From positions 331,921 through 395,920 of the forward strand of contig JANQNX010000014.1 of the NCBI GenBank assembly GCA_028279365.1: a DNA stretch of 64,000 nucleotides, written 5' to 3'. The notes under the pieces are model-generated. The model did not search any database, was not told the origin of the DNA, and saw only the letters and a list, made by a program, of their open reading frames with translations. Each line of letters opens with the position of its first letter. Positions within the stretch are counted from its first letter, which is position 1. Source of the DNA: Gammaproteobacteria bacterium. Lineage in GTDB: Bacteria; Pseudomonadota; Gammaproteobacteria; Eutrophobiales; Eutrophobiaceae. Positions 17,183 through 25,600 of this stretch are shown here, one piece after another. A program made the translations under genes and the position numbers.

Positions 17183-17821
17183 ATGAATACACAACAACTG
17201 ACGAACCATGATCCATTACAACGTTACTATCGATTTCATTCGCGTATTTATGATGCGACACGCTGGAGTTTTTTATTTGGTCGTAAACAAATCATTAATC
17301 TCGTTGCTAAAGAAATAAATCCACAGAGTATTCTGGAAGTCGGCTGTGGTACTGGCAGTAACTTAATGTTGCTATCAGAAAAATTTCCGAAAGCGGCTAT
17401 CACCGGCGTCGATTTGTCCGAACATATGCTCGACGTATCCAGAAAGAAAATTCGTGATAATAAGCCGGTATTGTTATTACAGGAAAAATACAATGCACCG
17501 CTGCGCGATAAGGAAGAAGACATTATCAAATACGATCTGATTTTGTTTTCATATGCTCTGAGTATGTTTAATCCGGGCTGGGGCAGTGCATTGGCGGCTG
17601 CTTCTAAACAACTCAGTGATAACGGTGTGATTGCGGTAGTGGATTTTCATCACAGTCGGTTTAAATCCTTTCGTGAGTGGATGTCAGTTAATCATGTGAG
17701 AATGGAAAATCATTTGTTACCGGGCTTGGAGGCGTATTTCGAGCCTGTGCAGTCTAAAATCAAATCTGCTTATTTTGGTTCCTGGCAGTATCTACATTTT
17801 ATCGGGCGCAATAAACGCTAG
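17183..17821 (+). CDS. btaB: BtaB-like diacylglyceryl-homoserine N-methyltransferase
   Basis: A 212-residue class I S-adenosylmethionine methyltransferase. Motif I is ILEVGCGTGSN (residues 50-60), followed by ITGVDLSEHMLDVSRKKI and DLILFSYALSMFNPGW. In DGTS synthesis BtaB adds three methyl groups to the homoserine amine made by BtaA. The N-terminal PLQRYYRFHSRIYDATRWSFLFGR segment is typical of BtaB-like enzymes. ATG at 17183 has GAGGT at the right spacing; an earlier in-frame ATG lies inside btaA. Placement directly after btaA is the main support for function. Confidence 0.85.
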   Translation: MNTQQLTNHDPLQRYYRFHSRIYDATRWSFLFGRKQIINLVAKEINPQSILEVGCGTGSNLMLLSEKFPKAAITGVDLSEHMLDVSRKKIRDNKPVLLLQEKYNAPLRDKEEDIIKYDLILFSYALSMFNPGWGSALAAASKQLSDNGVIAVVDFHHSRFKSFREWMSVNHVRMENHLLPGLEAYFEPVQSKIKSAYFGSWQYLHFIGRNKR

Positions 17822-17919
17822 TTTTCGTCCTGCACATTCGCCAGTAACTGTCGAGGTAGCTTTCTTTATTACTGACTATCTGTTTACACTTCGTTCATGT
17901 TATTCAATGAACGAGTGTG

Positions 17920-18282
17920 ATGATAAAAGTCTTCTACGATGGTAAGTGTGGGCTGTGCCGAAGAGAGATTGCGTACTATAAAAAACGTGATACGCAATCG
18001 CTTATCGATTGGATTGATGTCATGGAAGATCGGAAAATACTGCAACAACATCAAATAAGCGAAGCAACGGCATTGAAGCATATGCATGCGTTAATGGAAG
18101 ATGGTCAGTTGGTGAAAGGTATGGATGCGTTCATTGCTATCTGGCAGCGTATTCCTGGTTGGCAATGGGCAGCATCAACCGCAAATGTTAAACCGATTAA
18201 GATACTATTAGATTTGGTTTATGAAGTGTTTGCCTATGTTCGCTTTAAAAGTTATCGGCATTGTCGTATTGCTGGACGGTAA
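17920..18282 (+). CDS. DCC-family (DUF393) thiol-disulfide oxidoreductase-like protein
   Basis: A 120-residue protein of the DUF393 family, whose members start with a DCC or related motif: here VFYDGKCGLCRREIAYYKKRD, with the CGLC pair. A central MHALMEDGQLVKGMDAFIAIW and final RFKSYRH-RI segment also match. The family has a thioredoxin-like look, and a role in redox or membrane quality control has been proposed without proof. It may start at GTG 17917 or ATG 17920. It lies about 100 bases after btaB, and its stop codon overlaps the end of the inverted integron cassette attC. Confidence 0.82.
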   Translation: MIKVFYDGKCGLCRREIAYYKKRDTQSLIDWIDVMEDRKILQQHQISEATALKHMHALMEDGQLVKGMDAFIAIWQRIPGWQWAASTANVKPIKILLDLVYEVFAYVRFKSYRHCRIAGR

Positions 18283-18365
18283 CGCCCGTATTAACGGGCG
18301 GCTCGCCGCGAAGTGATGAGACGTCCCAGCAGCCAAAGGCTCTGACTTGAATTACTTGTTAGGGC
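18280..18365 (-). repeat. attC recombination site of the cassette
   Basis: About 86 bases. On the minus strand the left end reads GCCCTAACAAGTAATTCAAG, matching the common attC start (RYYYAACAAnnnnTTCAAG). The right end reads GTTAATACGGGCGTTA, close to the usual TTnAnnCnGGCGTTR. The interior is GC-rich and able to fold (TTCGCGGCGAG). The stop codon of the cassette gene (TAA, 18354-18352) lies inside the site, as is usual for cassettes. The right end also holds a perfect short hairpin, GCCCGT and ACGGGC, at 18284-18299. Confidence 0.75.
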
Positions 18366-19428
18366 TTTCCAGCCCAGAAAGTTCTTCGACAACACTTACT
18401 CCATACCAGCCATTCGTGATCAGTGCTTGGATGGATGCCAAAATAAGATTGAAGCCAAACTGTAGAAGCTCATAATTCTTAGCCATATCTTCGTCAATAC
18501 GTGGATCAACAGCTGTCCAATTCATTGGGTAATGCACCTTGTATCCCCCGTGAACAATAGAGCTCCTATGATCGTAAAGCTTGCGAAGATTCGTTCTCAT
18601 CCGCTTTTTTTCTCTATCATCTAACTTCAACAGAAGAGATACTCTGTTGACTAGGTTGCTAAAGCCTTCTCCAACACGGGTGCTGTAAATGGATTCCAAT
18701 GCGTGGAAAATCCATACAACAGCGGCTAAATCCCCATCAAGCTTGCAGAAGTGAAGTACCGAGAATAGAGCTTTTTCTATCTGACTTTCTGCGATTTGTT
18801 TAACGCCCAGCCCGAGACCGTTGTACCAGGAAAGAACATCTTCAATATCAATTTCCTTTGCGTAGGGAGACTGGCGCTCAAGTGCCTCATAGAGTGCTTC
18901 TTCGAAGTTATAGCTAGAGAGGAGTAGCCGGTTATCAGAAGACTTTTCGTCTGAAGAGACCCGCAAGTTTAGGAAATCGCAGGAACCGGGATTGGACAAA
19001 TTCATAATGCAGAAGAAGTCGTAAATGTACTTTTCCGCAAAAAACCTTGGATACCAAGCGTACTCTTTGAATTTGTTTTCACCGGTTATGGTGACTTGGA
19101 TTGATACGTTATTTTTATTTTCCGAAGCCAATATGCCGGAAAAAATATCGTCTAGAGGCTCCTTTCTAGTTAATTTTTTGTGGTACAGCTTGTTTATCTC
19201 AGCATGCGCTTCAATATGGGAAAGAGCATTGTGCCAGTCTGCTGTGACTTCGGCTTCACAGCCTAGGTGCTTGTATTGCCTATAACGGAGTAATGACACT
19301 GCCTTTCGCCAAATGGCTAGATCGGCAGCATCAACATGCTCCCAGGATGGGGACTCATTGGTACGCGTGAAGCGGCTTAAAGAGAAGGTAATAGTTTGAT
19401 TCAAATCGCCTATCCTTGTGTGCCCTAA
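18283..19428 (-). mobile_element. Single integron gene cassette in a non-integron location
   Basis: The cassette reads on the minus strand. It begins at a core site GTTAGGGC (19429 down to 19422), has an 18-base leader and one gene, and ends in an attC site whose first 8 bases (GCCCTAAC, 18365 to 18358) are the exact complement of the cassette start and whose last bases are GGGCG followed by TT (18287 to 18281). This is the rule for a cassette excised as a circle: the start of the cassette completes the attC. No integrase gene and no second attC are seen within this window, so the cassette was probably inserted at a secondary site by an integrase acting in trans. Length is 1,146 bases. Confidence 0.75.
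18352..19404 (-). CDS. HEPN-domain protein (ApeA-type C-terminus) carried by an integron cassette
   Basis: A 350-residue protein starting at TTG (19404) with AAGGA eight bases ahead. The C-terminal part reads LRKLYDHRSSIVHGGYKVHY, containing R280-x4-H285, the HEPN catalytic R-x4-6-H motif in the local context (YDhRSxivHG) typical of Apea-like HEPN domains. HEPN proteins are often metal-independent RNases in toxin-antitoxin, abortive infection and CRISPR-linked systems. The N-terminal 250 residues match nothing I know; they hold alternating helices with no membrane span. No antitoxin gene fits in the cassette. Being a cassette gene it should depend on host promoters. A defensive or toxic role is inference. 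Confidence 0.7.
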   Translation of the reverse strand: MNQTITFSLSRFTRTNESPSWEHVDAADLAIWRKAVSLLRYRQYKHLGCEAEVTADWHNALSHIEAHAEINKLYHKKLTRKEPLDDIFSGILASENKNNVSIQVTITGENKFKEYAWYPRFFAEKYIYDFFCIMNLSNPGSCDFLNLRVSSDEKSSDNRLLLSSYNFEEALYEALERQSPYAKEIDIEDVLSWYNGLGLGVKQIAESQIEKALFSVLHFCKLDGDLAAVVWIFHALESIYSTRVGEGFSNLVNRVSLLLKLDDREKKRMRTNLRKLYDHRSSIVHGGYKVHYPMNWTAVDPRIDEDMAKNYELLQFGFNLILASIQALITNGWYGVSVVEELSGLESPNK

Positions 19429-19429
19429 C

Positions 19430-19591
19430 TATATTTTAATAGACACTTTGTCAGATATGTTTATAAGTGTCATAAGTAGACATGATAGAAAACCTCCTTG
19501 TTTCAATAAGAGATAATATAATTTGATTATAGTAAGCCTATATCTAAGGTGTCCACTTGGAGTATAGAGAATACTAATACCGCATCCAAAA
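19430..19591. other. Intergenic segment next to the cassette start
   Basis: About 160 AT-rich bases between the cassette core site and the DUF188 gene. It holds an inverted repeat, GACACTT at 19442-19448 and AAGTGTC at 19465-19471, 13 bases from the cassette border. No gene is seen. It could supply a promoter for the cassette gene. Confidence 0.4.
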
Positions 19592-20044
19592 TCAGTTATT
19601 TGTATCTTTGATAAGAATCTTATCCAGCGTATTCGCAAACTGTTGTCGGTCGCGATGGCTGAATGCATTCGGACCACCGGTATTGACGCCACTGGATCGT
19701 AATGTGTCCATGAAGTCACGCATGGTGAGTCGTGATTTTATATTATCTAACGTATAAAGCTCGCCGCGCGGGTTTAAGGCTTGCGCCCCTTTTTCAATCA
19801 CTTCCGCGGCTAACGGGATATCCGCAGTAATGATAAGGTCACCTTCCTCGACCAGTTTAACGATCTCATTATCGGCCACATCAAAGCCGGCCTGTACGCG
19901 TATGAATTTGATATAGGGAGAGTTCGGAATCGTGAGTGTTTGGTTTGCGAGTAGAGTGGTCGTTATTTGAGTTCGCTCGGCAGCTCTGAACAAGATCTCT
20001 TTAATCACAACTGGACAGGCGTCCGCATCAACCCAAATCTTCAT
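19592..20044 (-). CDS. DUF188 / UPF0178 (YaiI/YqxD) family protein
   Basis: A 150-residue protein beginning [24 protein letters not shown], the diagnostic start of the YaiI/YqxD (UPF0178) family, followed by [29 protein letters not shown] and TRDF-like MRDFMDTLR, then [20 protein letters not shown]. The fold resembles PIN nucleases, with conserved Asp residues, but no activity has been settled. It stands between the cassette and the tetR gene on the minus strand. Length is normal. Confidence 0.92.
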   Translation of the reverse strand: MKIWVDADACPVVIKEILFRAAERTQITTTLLANQTLTIPNSPYIKFIRVQAGFDVADNEIVKLVEEGDLIITADIPLAAEVIEKGAQALNPRGELYTLDNIKSRLTMRDFMDTLRSSGVNTGGPNAFSHRDRQQFANTLDKILIKDTNN

Positions 20045-20076
20045 TATTTATTCTGTCAGTTAGTATTATTTGCTAA

Positions 20077-20706
20077 TTAACTTTTATAAATGAGTATAAA
20101 TTGGTCAATGGTTTTTTCCGCATGCGCGCAATAGGCTTTTTTACTCATATCTAAAGGTAGGTTAAGCATACTGCGAAGCAGTAATTCACCGGCTACCATG
20201 TGAAAAAACTGGGAAGCGGCTTGTTTTGTGTCATCAATATTTAAATTTGATTTTGCGACATGCTGATCCAGATACTTGGCCAATGTCTTACTGGTTTTTT
20301 CCGGGCCGTTTTTAAAAAACAGTTTTGCCATGTCGCAATGGCGCGCACTCTCGCCAATGACCACCCGATGCATGGAAATGACCTGCGGGTCATTCAGTAA
20401 TTCATAAAAACGCATCGCGATGTAAGTCAGTCCTTGTTTTAACTCTTCCGGTGCATGCGTGTCGTCATTGAATTCATAGGATTCGACCTTTCTCTTAATG
20501 ATGGCCTGGAATAATTCGTCTTTACCGGGGAAATGTGAATAGACCGTTGCCTTCGAAACCCCTGCGTTTTCTGCAATCTTGTCGACTGATGTCCCTTCAA
20601 AACCGCTTTTAAGAAATTCACAACCCGCCGCTTCGAGAATCGCAGCACGCTTTTCTTCACTCTTGGGTCGGCCCATATGAGTTTTTTTACTATTCATACT
20701 TGACAT
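20077..20706 (-). CDS. TetR family repressor, probably of the adjacent RND efflux operon
   Basis: A 209-residue TetR regulator. The N-terminal helix-turn-helix domain is clear: RAAILEAAGCEFLKSGFEGT followed by SVDKIAENAGVSKATVYSHF. The C-terminal ligand domain resembles the AcrR/TetR_C type (DPQVISMHRVVIGESARHCD). It is divergent from the RND operon with two dyads in the shared 80-base gap, the usual layout for a repressor of a drug or metabolite pump. The ATG at 20706 has GAGCGG ahead; an ATG at 20697 is possible. The inducer is unknown. Confidence 0.9.
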   Translation of the reverse strand: MSSMNSKKTHMGRPKSEEKRAAILEAAGCEFLKSGFEGTSVDKIAENAGVSKATVYSHFPGKDELFQAIIKRKVESYEFNDDTHAPEELKQGLTYIAMRFYELLNDPQVISMHRVVIGESARHCDMAKLFFKNGPEKTSKTLAKYLDQHVAKSNLNIDDTKQAASQFFHMVAGELLLRSMLNLPLDMSKKAYCAHAEKTIDQFILIYKS

Positions 20707-20758
20707 ACTAAACCGCTCAGTTTACTTTTGTTTCTATACTGTACTGACTAGTTTAGTA
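20706..20758. promoter_or_regulatory. Candidate TetR operators in the tetR/RND divergent promoter
   Basis: Two dyads share the TACTAAAC half-site in opposite orientation. Dyad 1: TAAAC at 20709-20713 and GTTTA at 20720-20724. Dyad 2: TACTGACTAGTTTAGTA at 20742-20758 (imperfect). On the minus strand TTTACT and TATAGA are spaced 16 bases, a plausible tetR promoter lying across dyad 2. Repressor binding here would shut both directions; this is inferred from layout. Confidence 0.45.
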
Positions 20759-20793
20759 AATCGAAATTTCAATTGCAAGCATAGGTGATAAAA

Positions 20794-21474
20794 ATGTTAG
20801 TAAAAACGCAATCTTACGATAAAACAGGGAGTGGGTCTTTGTTGATTATTCCTGAGGCGCTTTTTAATGGGCTTAAAAAAGCAGGGCTTTTTACCATTTT
20901 ATTTCTATTAGCCGCATGTGGTGGAACAAGTAATTATATTGAGCAACCGTCATTGTCCATATCAGGAACTTCCGATCTGCCACAACAAGCATTGGAAGGT
21001 TTATATAGCAAAGTATCAGCACCTTATACGATCTCATTTTGCGAAGCAGATGAATCCAGTGGGGAATGCTTGCCTGATGAAGCTAAACCTTCTGCTAAAG
21101 GTATTGGAGGCATATTCATACCATTAGTAATGAATTTCTCAGCCATAGAAATGAAACAAATCGAAAATAAATCGGGAGTCATGGAATTTACGGCAAATAT
21201 AAAGACGACTGTAAATGGCATTCCTCCAGCATGTGGCACAGTCACTGGAACAATCAGTATGACGGGTGAGAACTCGGCTCTTCTCAAATTTTCTGACTTT
21301 TATTGTAATTGGGTCGTTATCGGAAATGTAGTCACTCAAAGTAAATTTTCTATTGATCAAATTGATTTGTCTGAAAGAAGTTTTACTGGATATTACGCTC
21401 TCTCTTTCTTTGGTACTGGTAACGCCAGTGGTTCCGGATATTACCGTGCAGTTATAACGTCGGAGGAAATCTGA
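20794..21474 (+). CDS. Putative lipoprotein at the head of the RND operon, unknown function
   Basis: A 226-residue protein from ATG 20794, with AGGTGA upstream. A hydrophobic stretch ends in LFLLAACGG, a convincing lipobox with Cys42, though the stretch before it is longer than usual, so an alternative start (for example TTG near 20840) could be real. The mature part has several cysteines (ISFCEADESSGECLP, PPACGTVTG, FYCNWV) and looks beta-rich. No family is recognised. It lies two bases before the adaptor gene, so it is expected with the pump and may be an accessory surface or periplasmic component. Confidence 0.6.
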   Translation: MLVKTQSYDKTGSGSLLIIPEALFNGLKKAGLFTILFLLAACGGTSNYIEQPSLSISGTSDLPQQALEGLYSKVSAPYTISFCEADESSGECLPDEAKPSAKGIGGIFIPLVMNFSAIEMKQIENKSGVMEFTANIKTTVNGIPPACGTVTGTISMTGENSALLKFSDFYCNWVVIGNVVTQSKFSIDQIDLSERSFTGYYALSFFGTGNASGSGYYRAVITSEEI

Positions 21475-21475
21475 A

Positions 21476-22639
21476 ATGAACACTGGGGATATAAAATTAA
21501 AATTCTGGTCTTTACGTGTGGCTGTGCTCCTTTTCTTTAGTTTTATTGCAGTATTTATAGCCCATGCAGGATTAGGGCGTGATACCGGAATGAATGAGCC
21601 GGTAGATTTGCTCACAGTAAAAACGGCAAAACTGAGTGTTGAATCAGGTTATACATTAAGTCGTCGCTTTACAGGTCAGGTTGAAGCCGCACAGATTAGT
21701 GCCATTGGTTTCGAGCTTGCCGGAAAAGTTGACGTGATTAATTACGATGAAGGGGATCACATCAATAAAGGTCAGTTACTGGCAGAACTGGATACTGAAA
21801 GACTGATAGTTAAGCGTAAAGAACTATTAGCCCGGCTTAAAGAAATGGAAACGCAGGCAAAACTTGCCGGTAGTACAGTTGAACGCTTAACCAGGGCGCT
21901 GGCTTATGATGGTGTCACACCACAACAGCTTGATGAAGGGCAACAACGCCTTGATTCTGCCCGTGCCAATATCGAAGTCATACGTTCCTCCATAAGTAGT
22001 ATTAACACGGATATTGAAAAATCTAATTTGTTTGCTCCTTATGATGCCATCGTTACTAAACGTCATATTGATTTAGGTCAGGTTATAGCATCAGGTTCAG
22101 CGGTATTCACCTTGCAGCAGCAAGCCAATGCGGAAGCCAGAGTGGGTGTTGCCAATGAGTTAATTAGAGAGTTAAGCGTAGGTGAAAAGGTTGATATAGA
22201 ACTTGAGGGCAAAAAGATGCAAGCGACCATACGTAGCATTTTGCCGGTAAGAGATAGTGTGACTCGTGTGGTCGATGTCATTCTTGATATCGATGCTAGT
22301 AATGTTCGACCGGGTGATCTTGTGAGTATGTTCATTCATCGTGACATCCAGCAACCAGGTTATTGGATTCCACTCAGTGCATTAGAAGAAGGAGAACGCG
22401 GTTTATGGAATGTATTTATAGCCGAGCCTCATACTGAATCTAATATAGAAACTAACCGCGCTGTGTTACGTCGACACTTCATTGAAATTATTCATCAGGA
22501 ATCGAATCGTGTCTTTATCAATGAATTTAATCATCAGAATAATGACTATGTCATCGATGGTCTGCAACGTGTTGTTGCCGGTCAGATCGTGAATGTTGAT
22601 AGACAAACAGGAAACACGATCGCGGGAGTTAAACCATGA
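21476..22639 (+). CDS. RND efflux periplasmic adaptor (HlyD/MFP family)
   Basis: A 387-residue membrane fusion protein. One N-terminal helix (VAVLLFFSFIAVFIAHAGL) is followed by the first half of the lipoyl-type domain (ISAIGFELAGKVDVINYDEG then DHINKGQLLAELD), a coiled-coil hairpin of moderate length, the second lipoyl half (SNLFAPYDAIVTKRHIDLGQ) and beta-barrel regions. It links the inner-membrane pump to the outer-membrane channel. The stop overlaps the permease start by four bases. Confidence 0.92.
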   Translation: MNTGDIKLKFWSLRVAVLLFFSFIAVFIAHAGLGRDTGMNEPVDLLTVKTAKLSVESGYTLSRRFTGQVEAAQISAIGFELAGKVDVINYDEGDHINKGQLLAELDTERLIVKRKELLARLKEMETQAKLAGSTVERLTRALAYDGVTPQQLDEGQQRLDSARANIEVIRSSISSINTDIEKSNLFAPYDAIVTKRHIDLGQVIASGSAVFTLQQQANAEARVGVANELIRELSVGEKVDIELEGKKMQATIRSILPVRDSVTRVVDVILDIDASNVRPGDLVSMFIHRDIQQPGYWIPLSALEEGERGLWNVFIAEPHTESNIETNRAVLRRHFIEIIHQESNRVFINEFNHQNNDYVIDGLQRVVAGQIVNVDRQTGNTIAGVKP

Positions 22640-25600
22640 GCGATAAATCTATAAAACTAACCTGGTCAGGTTTATTTGCCGCTGATCATTATCTGGTTAG
22701 TCTGACAATACTCATTATATTGGTCGCAGGTTTATCAGCGTTTATTAATCTGCCCAGGATAGAAGACCCGCGCATTACCACCCGAAATGCATTGATTACC
22801 ACTACATTAGCGGGCGCATCGGCAGAACGAATTGAGGCTGAAATCACTAAACCAATAGAAGATCGCATTCGCGAAATCTCTGAAGTTAAACGGCTGGAAT
22901 CGACCTCGCGTGCGAATATCTCTGTTATTACGTTGGAATTGCAGGACCGCATTAGCAAGGAAACGAATGAGGCAGTTTTTTCCAAGATTCGAAATAAACT
23001 GACTGAAGCTGAGACAGAACTGCCAGCTGAGGCGAGTAAGCCGCTATTCGACGATAAGCGTGGCGCTGTGGCCTATACGTTAATTACTGCTGTGCAATGG
23101 AATAGCAATACACAAGTTGAATTAGGCATTATGAATCGTGTTGCAGAAGAGCTCGCCGATCGACTTCGTAATGTCCCCGGTACGGAATTCGTCCGTAACT
23201 TCGGTGCACCGGAGGAAGAGATCACTGTTACCTTGGATATGGGCCGTGTTAATCAGCTGGGTTTAACCGCGCAACAGATAGCTTCATTATTAAACGCTGC
23301 CGATAGTAAAGTGGTCGCTGGTGTATTGCGTGATCAAAAGCACGATATACAGATCGAAGTCGTGGGTGAATTTGAAACAACACGTCGCATATTGGATATC
23401 CCATTACTGAGTGCTAACGATAATACCGTGGTGACATTGGAAGATATCGCTACGATAAATCGTGAATGGCGAACACCTGAAACGGAAATCGCTTTGCTTA
23501 ATGGAAAACGTGCAATTTTTATCTCTGCGCGTATGGATAGTGGTTTACAAATTAGTGAATGGTCGAGAGAAGCCAAACAACGCGTTGCTACCTACGCAGC
23601 CAGCCTTGACCCAAGGTTGAATCTTGAGATTACCTACGATGAGAGTCATTACACACTAGCACGCCTATCTACTCTTGGTAGCAACCTGTTACTTGGCGCA
23701 CTGGTTGTCATGGCTGTCATCATGTTGTTCATGGGGTGGCGCAGCGCGTTGGTTGTTGGTTCAGCTTTACCGTTAAGTATGGGGCTGTCGCTATTCAGTA
23801 TGAGTGTGTTTGGTGTTGAACTGCATCAAATGAGTATCTTCGGCTTGATCGTCGCCATCGGCTTACTCATTGATAACGCCATTGTCATGACAGAAGAGAT
23901 CCGTAAAAACATGCGTCGCGGCTATGATGCACTTGCAGCGATTAATCAGTCTGTTCGGCATCTGTTTGTGCCGCTATTTGCTTCGACTTTTACCACGGTA
24001 TTAGGTTTTATGCCGGTCTTTCTATTACAAGGCAATGTCGGAGATTTTGTCGGTCCGATAGCAATTAGTGTGGTTTTGGCGTTGATCTCTTCTTTTTTTA
24101 TTGCACTGTTGGTTATCCCGGCATTAACGATACGTTTTGCCAAACCGACAGAACGAACTAACAATATCTGGTGGCGCGATGGTGTTAAACCCATGTGGCT
24201 GATTGATTGTTATCGACGTTTCCTAACATGGGCAGTAACAGCACCGCTGTTTAATATGGTACTCATAACAGTACTTGCCTTTAGCGGTTTTTATCTGGCG
24301 AGTAAGCTTGGTAACGAATTCTTTCCAACAGCTGATCGCGATCAGTTTCAGGTTGAAGTATGGATGCCGGGCGATTCATCGATCAGTGGTACCCACGATG
24401 TTGTGAAATCAATCAATCAGTCTATTGAAACCAGGGTTGGCGTAAAAAGGATTACCTGGTTAGTGGGTGGCAGTACACCTCCCGTGTATTACAACGCGAT
24501 ACAAACTCAGGATCAAAATCCATCCTATGCACAGGCAGTTGTCTATGCAGATAGTACAACACGTGCTGTGAAGCTGATTGCCGAGTTACAAACTGAATTG
24601 AATAAACAATTCCCTGGTGCGCAGATCGTGGTGAGTCCCTTTGGTCAAGGACCGCCAATAGAAGCGCCGATAGGTTATCGCATCTCAGGTCCTGATATGG
24701 ATAAGTTGAAATACTGGGGCGATGAATTACGGCGTTTAATGAATACAGTGCCACACATTACTCATACTCAAGGCACGATCACAGGTGGCAATCCCAAGCT
24801 TTGGTTTAACGCTGATGAAATACGGGTCAAACAGGCTGGTTTGACTCTACGGGAAATCGCAGCACAGTTGCAGTTTGGTCTTGAAGGCACAACAGGCGGT
24901 TCTGTGCTTGAAGACCTGGAAGATTTACCCGTGCGTTTGCGTGCCGATCAAGCTACGCGCGCATCATTAAATGATATCGCTTCCTTATCGGTAGTTTCAT
25001 CAAAAGTTGCGGGCAGGGCAGAGTGGATACCGCTATCTGCGCTAGGTGAATTCGAGATAAAACCGGAACCATCGAGTATCACGCGACGTAATGGTGAACG
25101 AGTGAACTATATCTACGGTTATGTCGAACCGGGTTACTTACCGATTGATATTATGCGTGCGATAGAAAAGCGGTTAGAGCAAGAAAACTTTGTATTGCCA
25201 TATCCTTATCGATTAGAGATCGCTGGTGATTCAGAAGAACAAAAACGTGCCGTAAGTCAATTGATCACCTATCTGCCGGTATTACTCACGCTAATGTTGA
25301 CAACCATCATTCTGTCTTTCAAAAACCTGGGACTATCGATGGTGATTGGTATGGTTGCGTTGCAATCGGTTGGTTTTGGTATGTTTTCATTATGGCTGGG
25401 TGGCTATAACATTGGCTTTAATCCTTTAATCGGTACCGCAGGTCTGATCGGCGTTGCAATCAACGGTACGATTGTCGTATTGGCAGCACTAAAAGCAAAC
25501 GTGCAGGCTAGTGCTGGAGAATTGGAACATATCGTCACGGTTACAATTGAATCAGGCCGACATATCATTTCAACCACTGTGACAACAGTCGGCGGCTTTA

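Noticed and set aside
18284-18299. GC-rich hairpin read as the terminator of the DCC-family gene
   Set aside because: There is no T run, and the bases form the right end of an attC site whose start matches the cassette border; a dual role remains possible.
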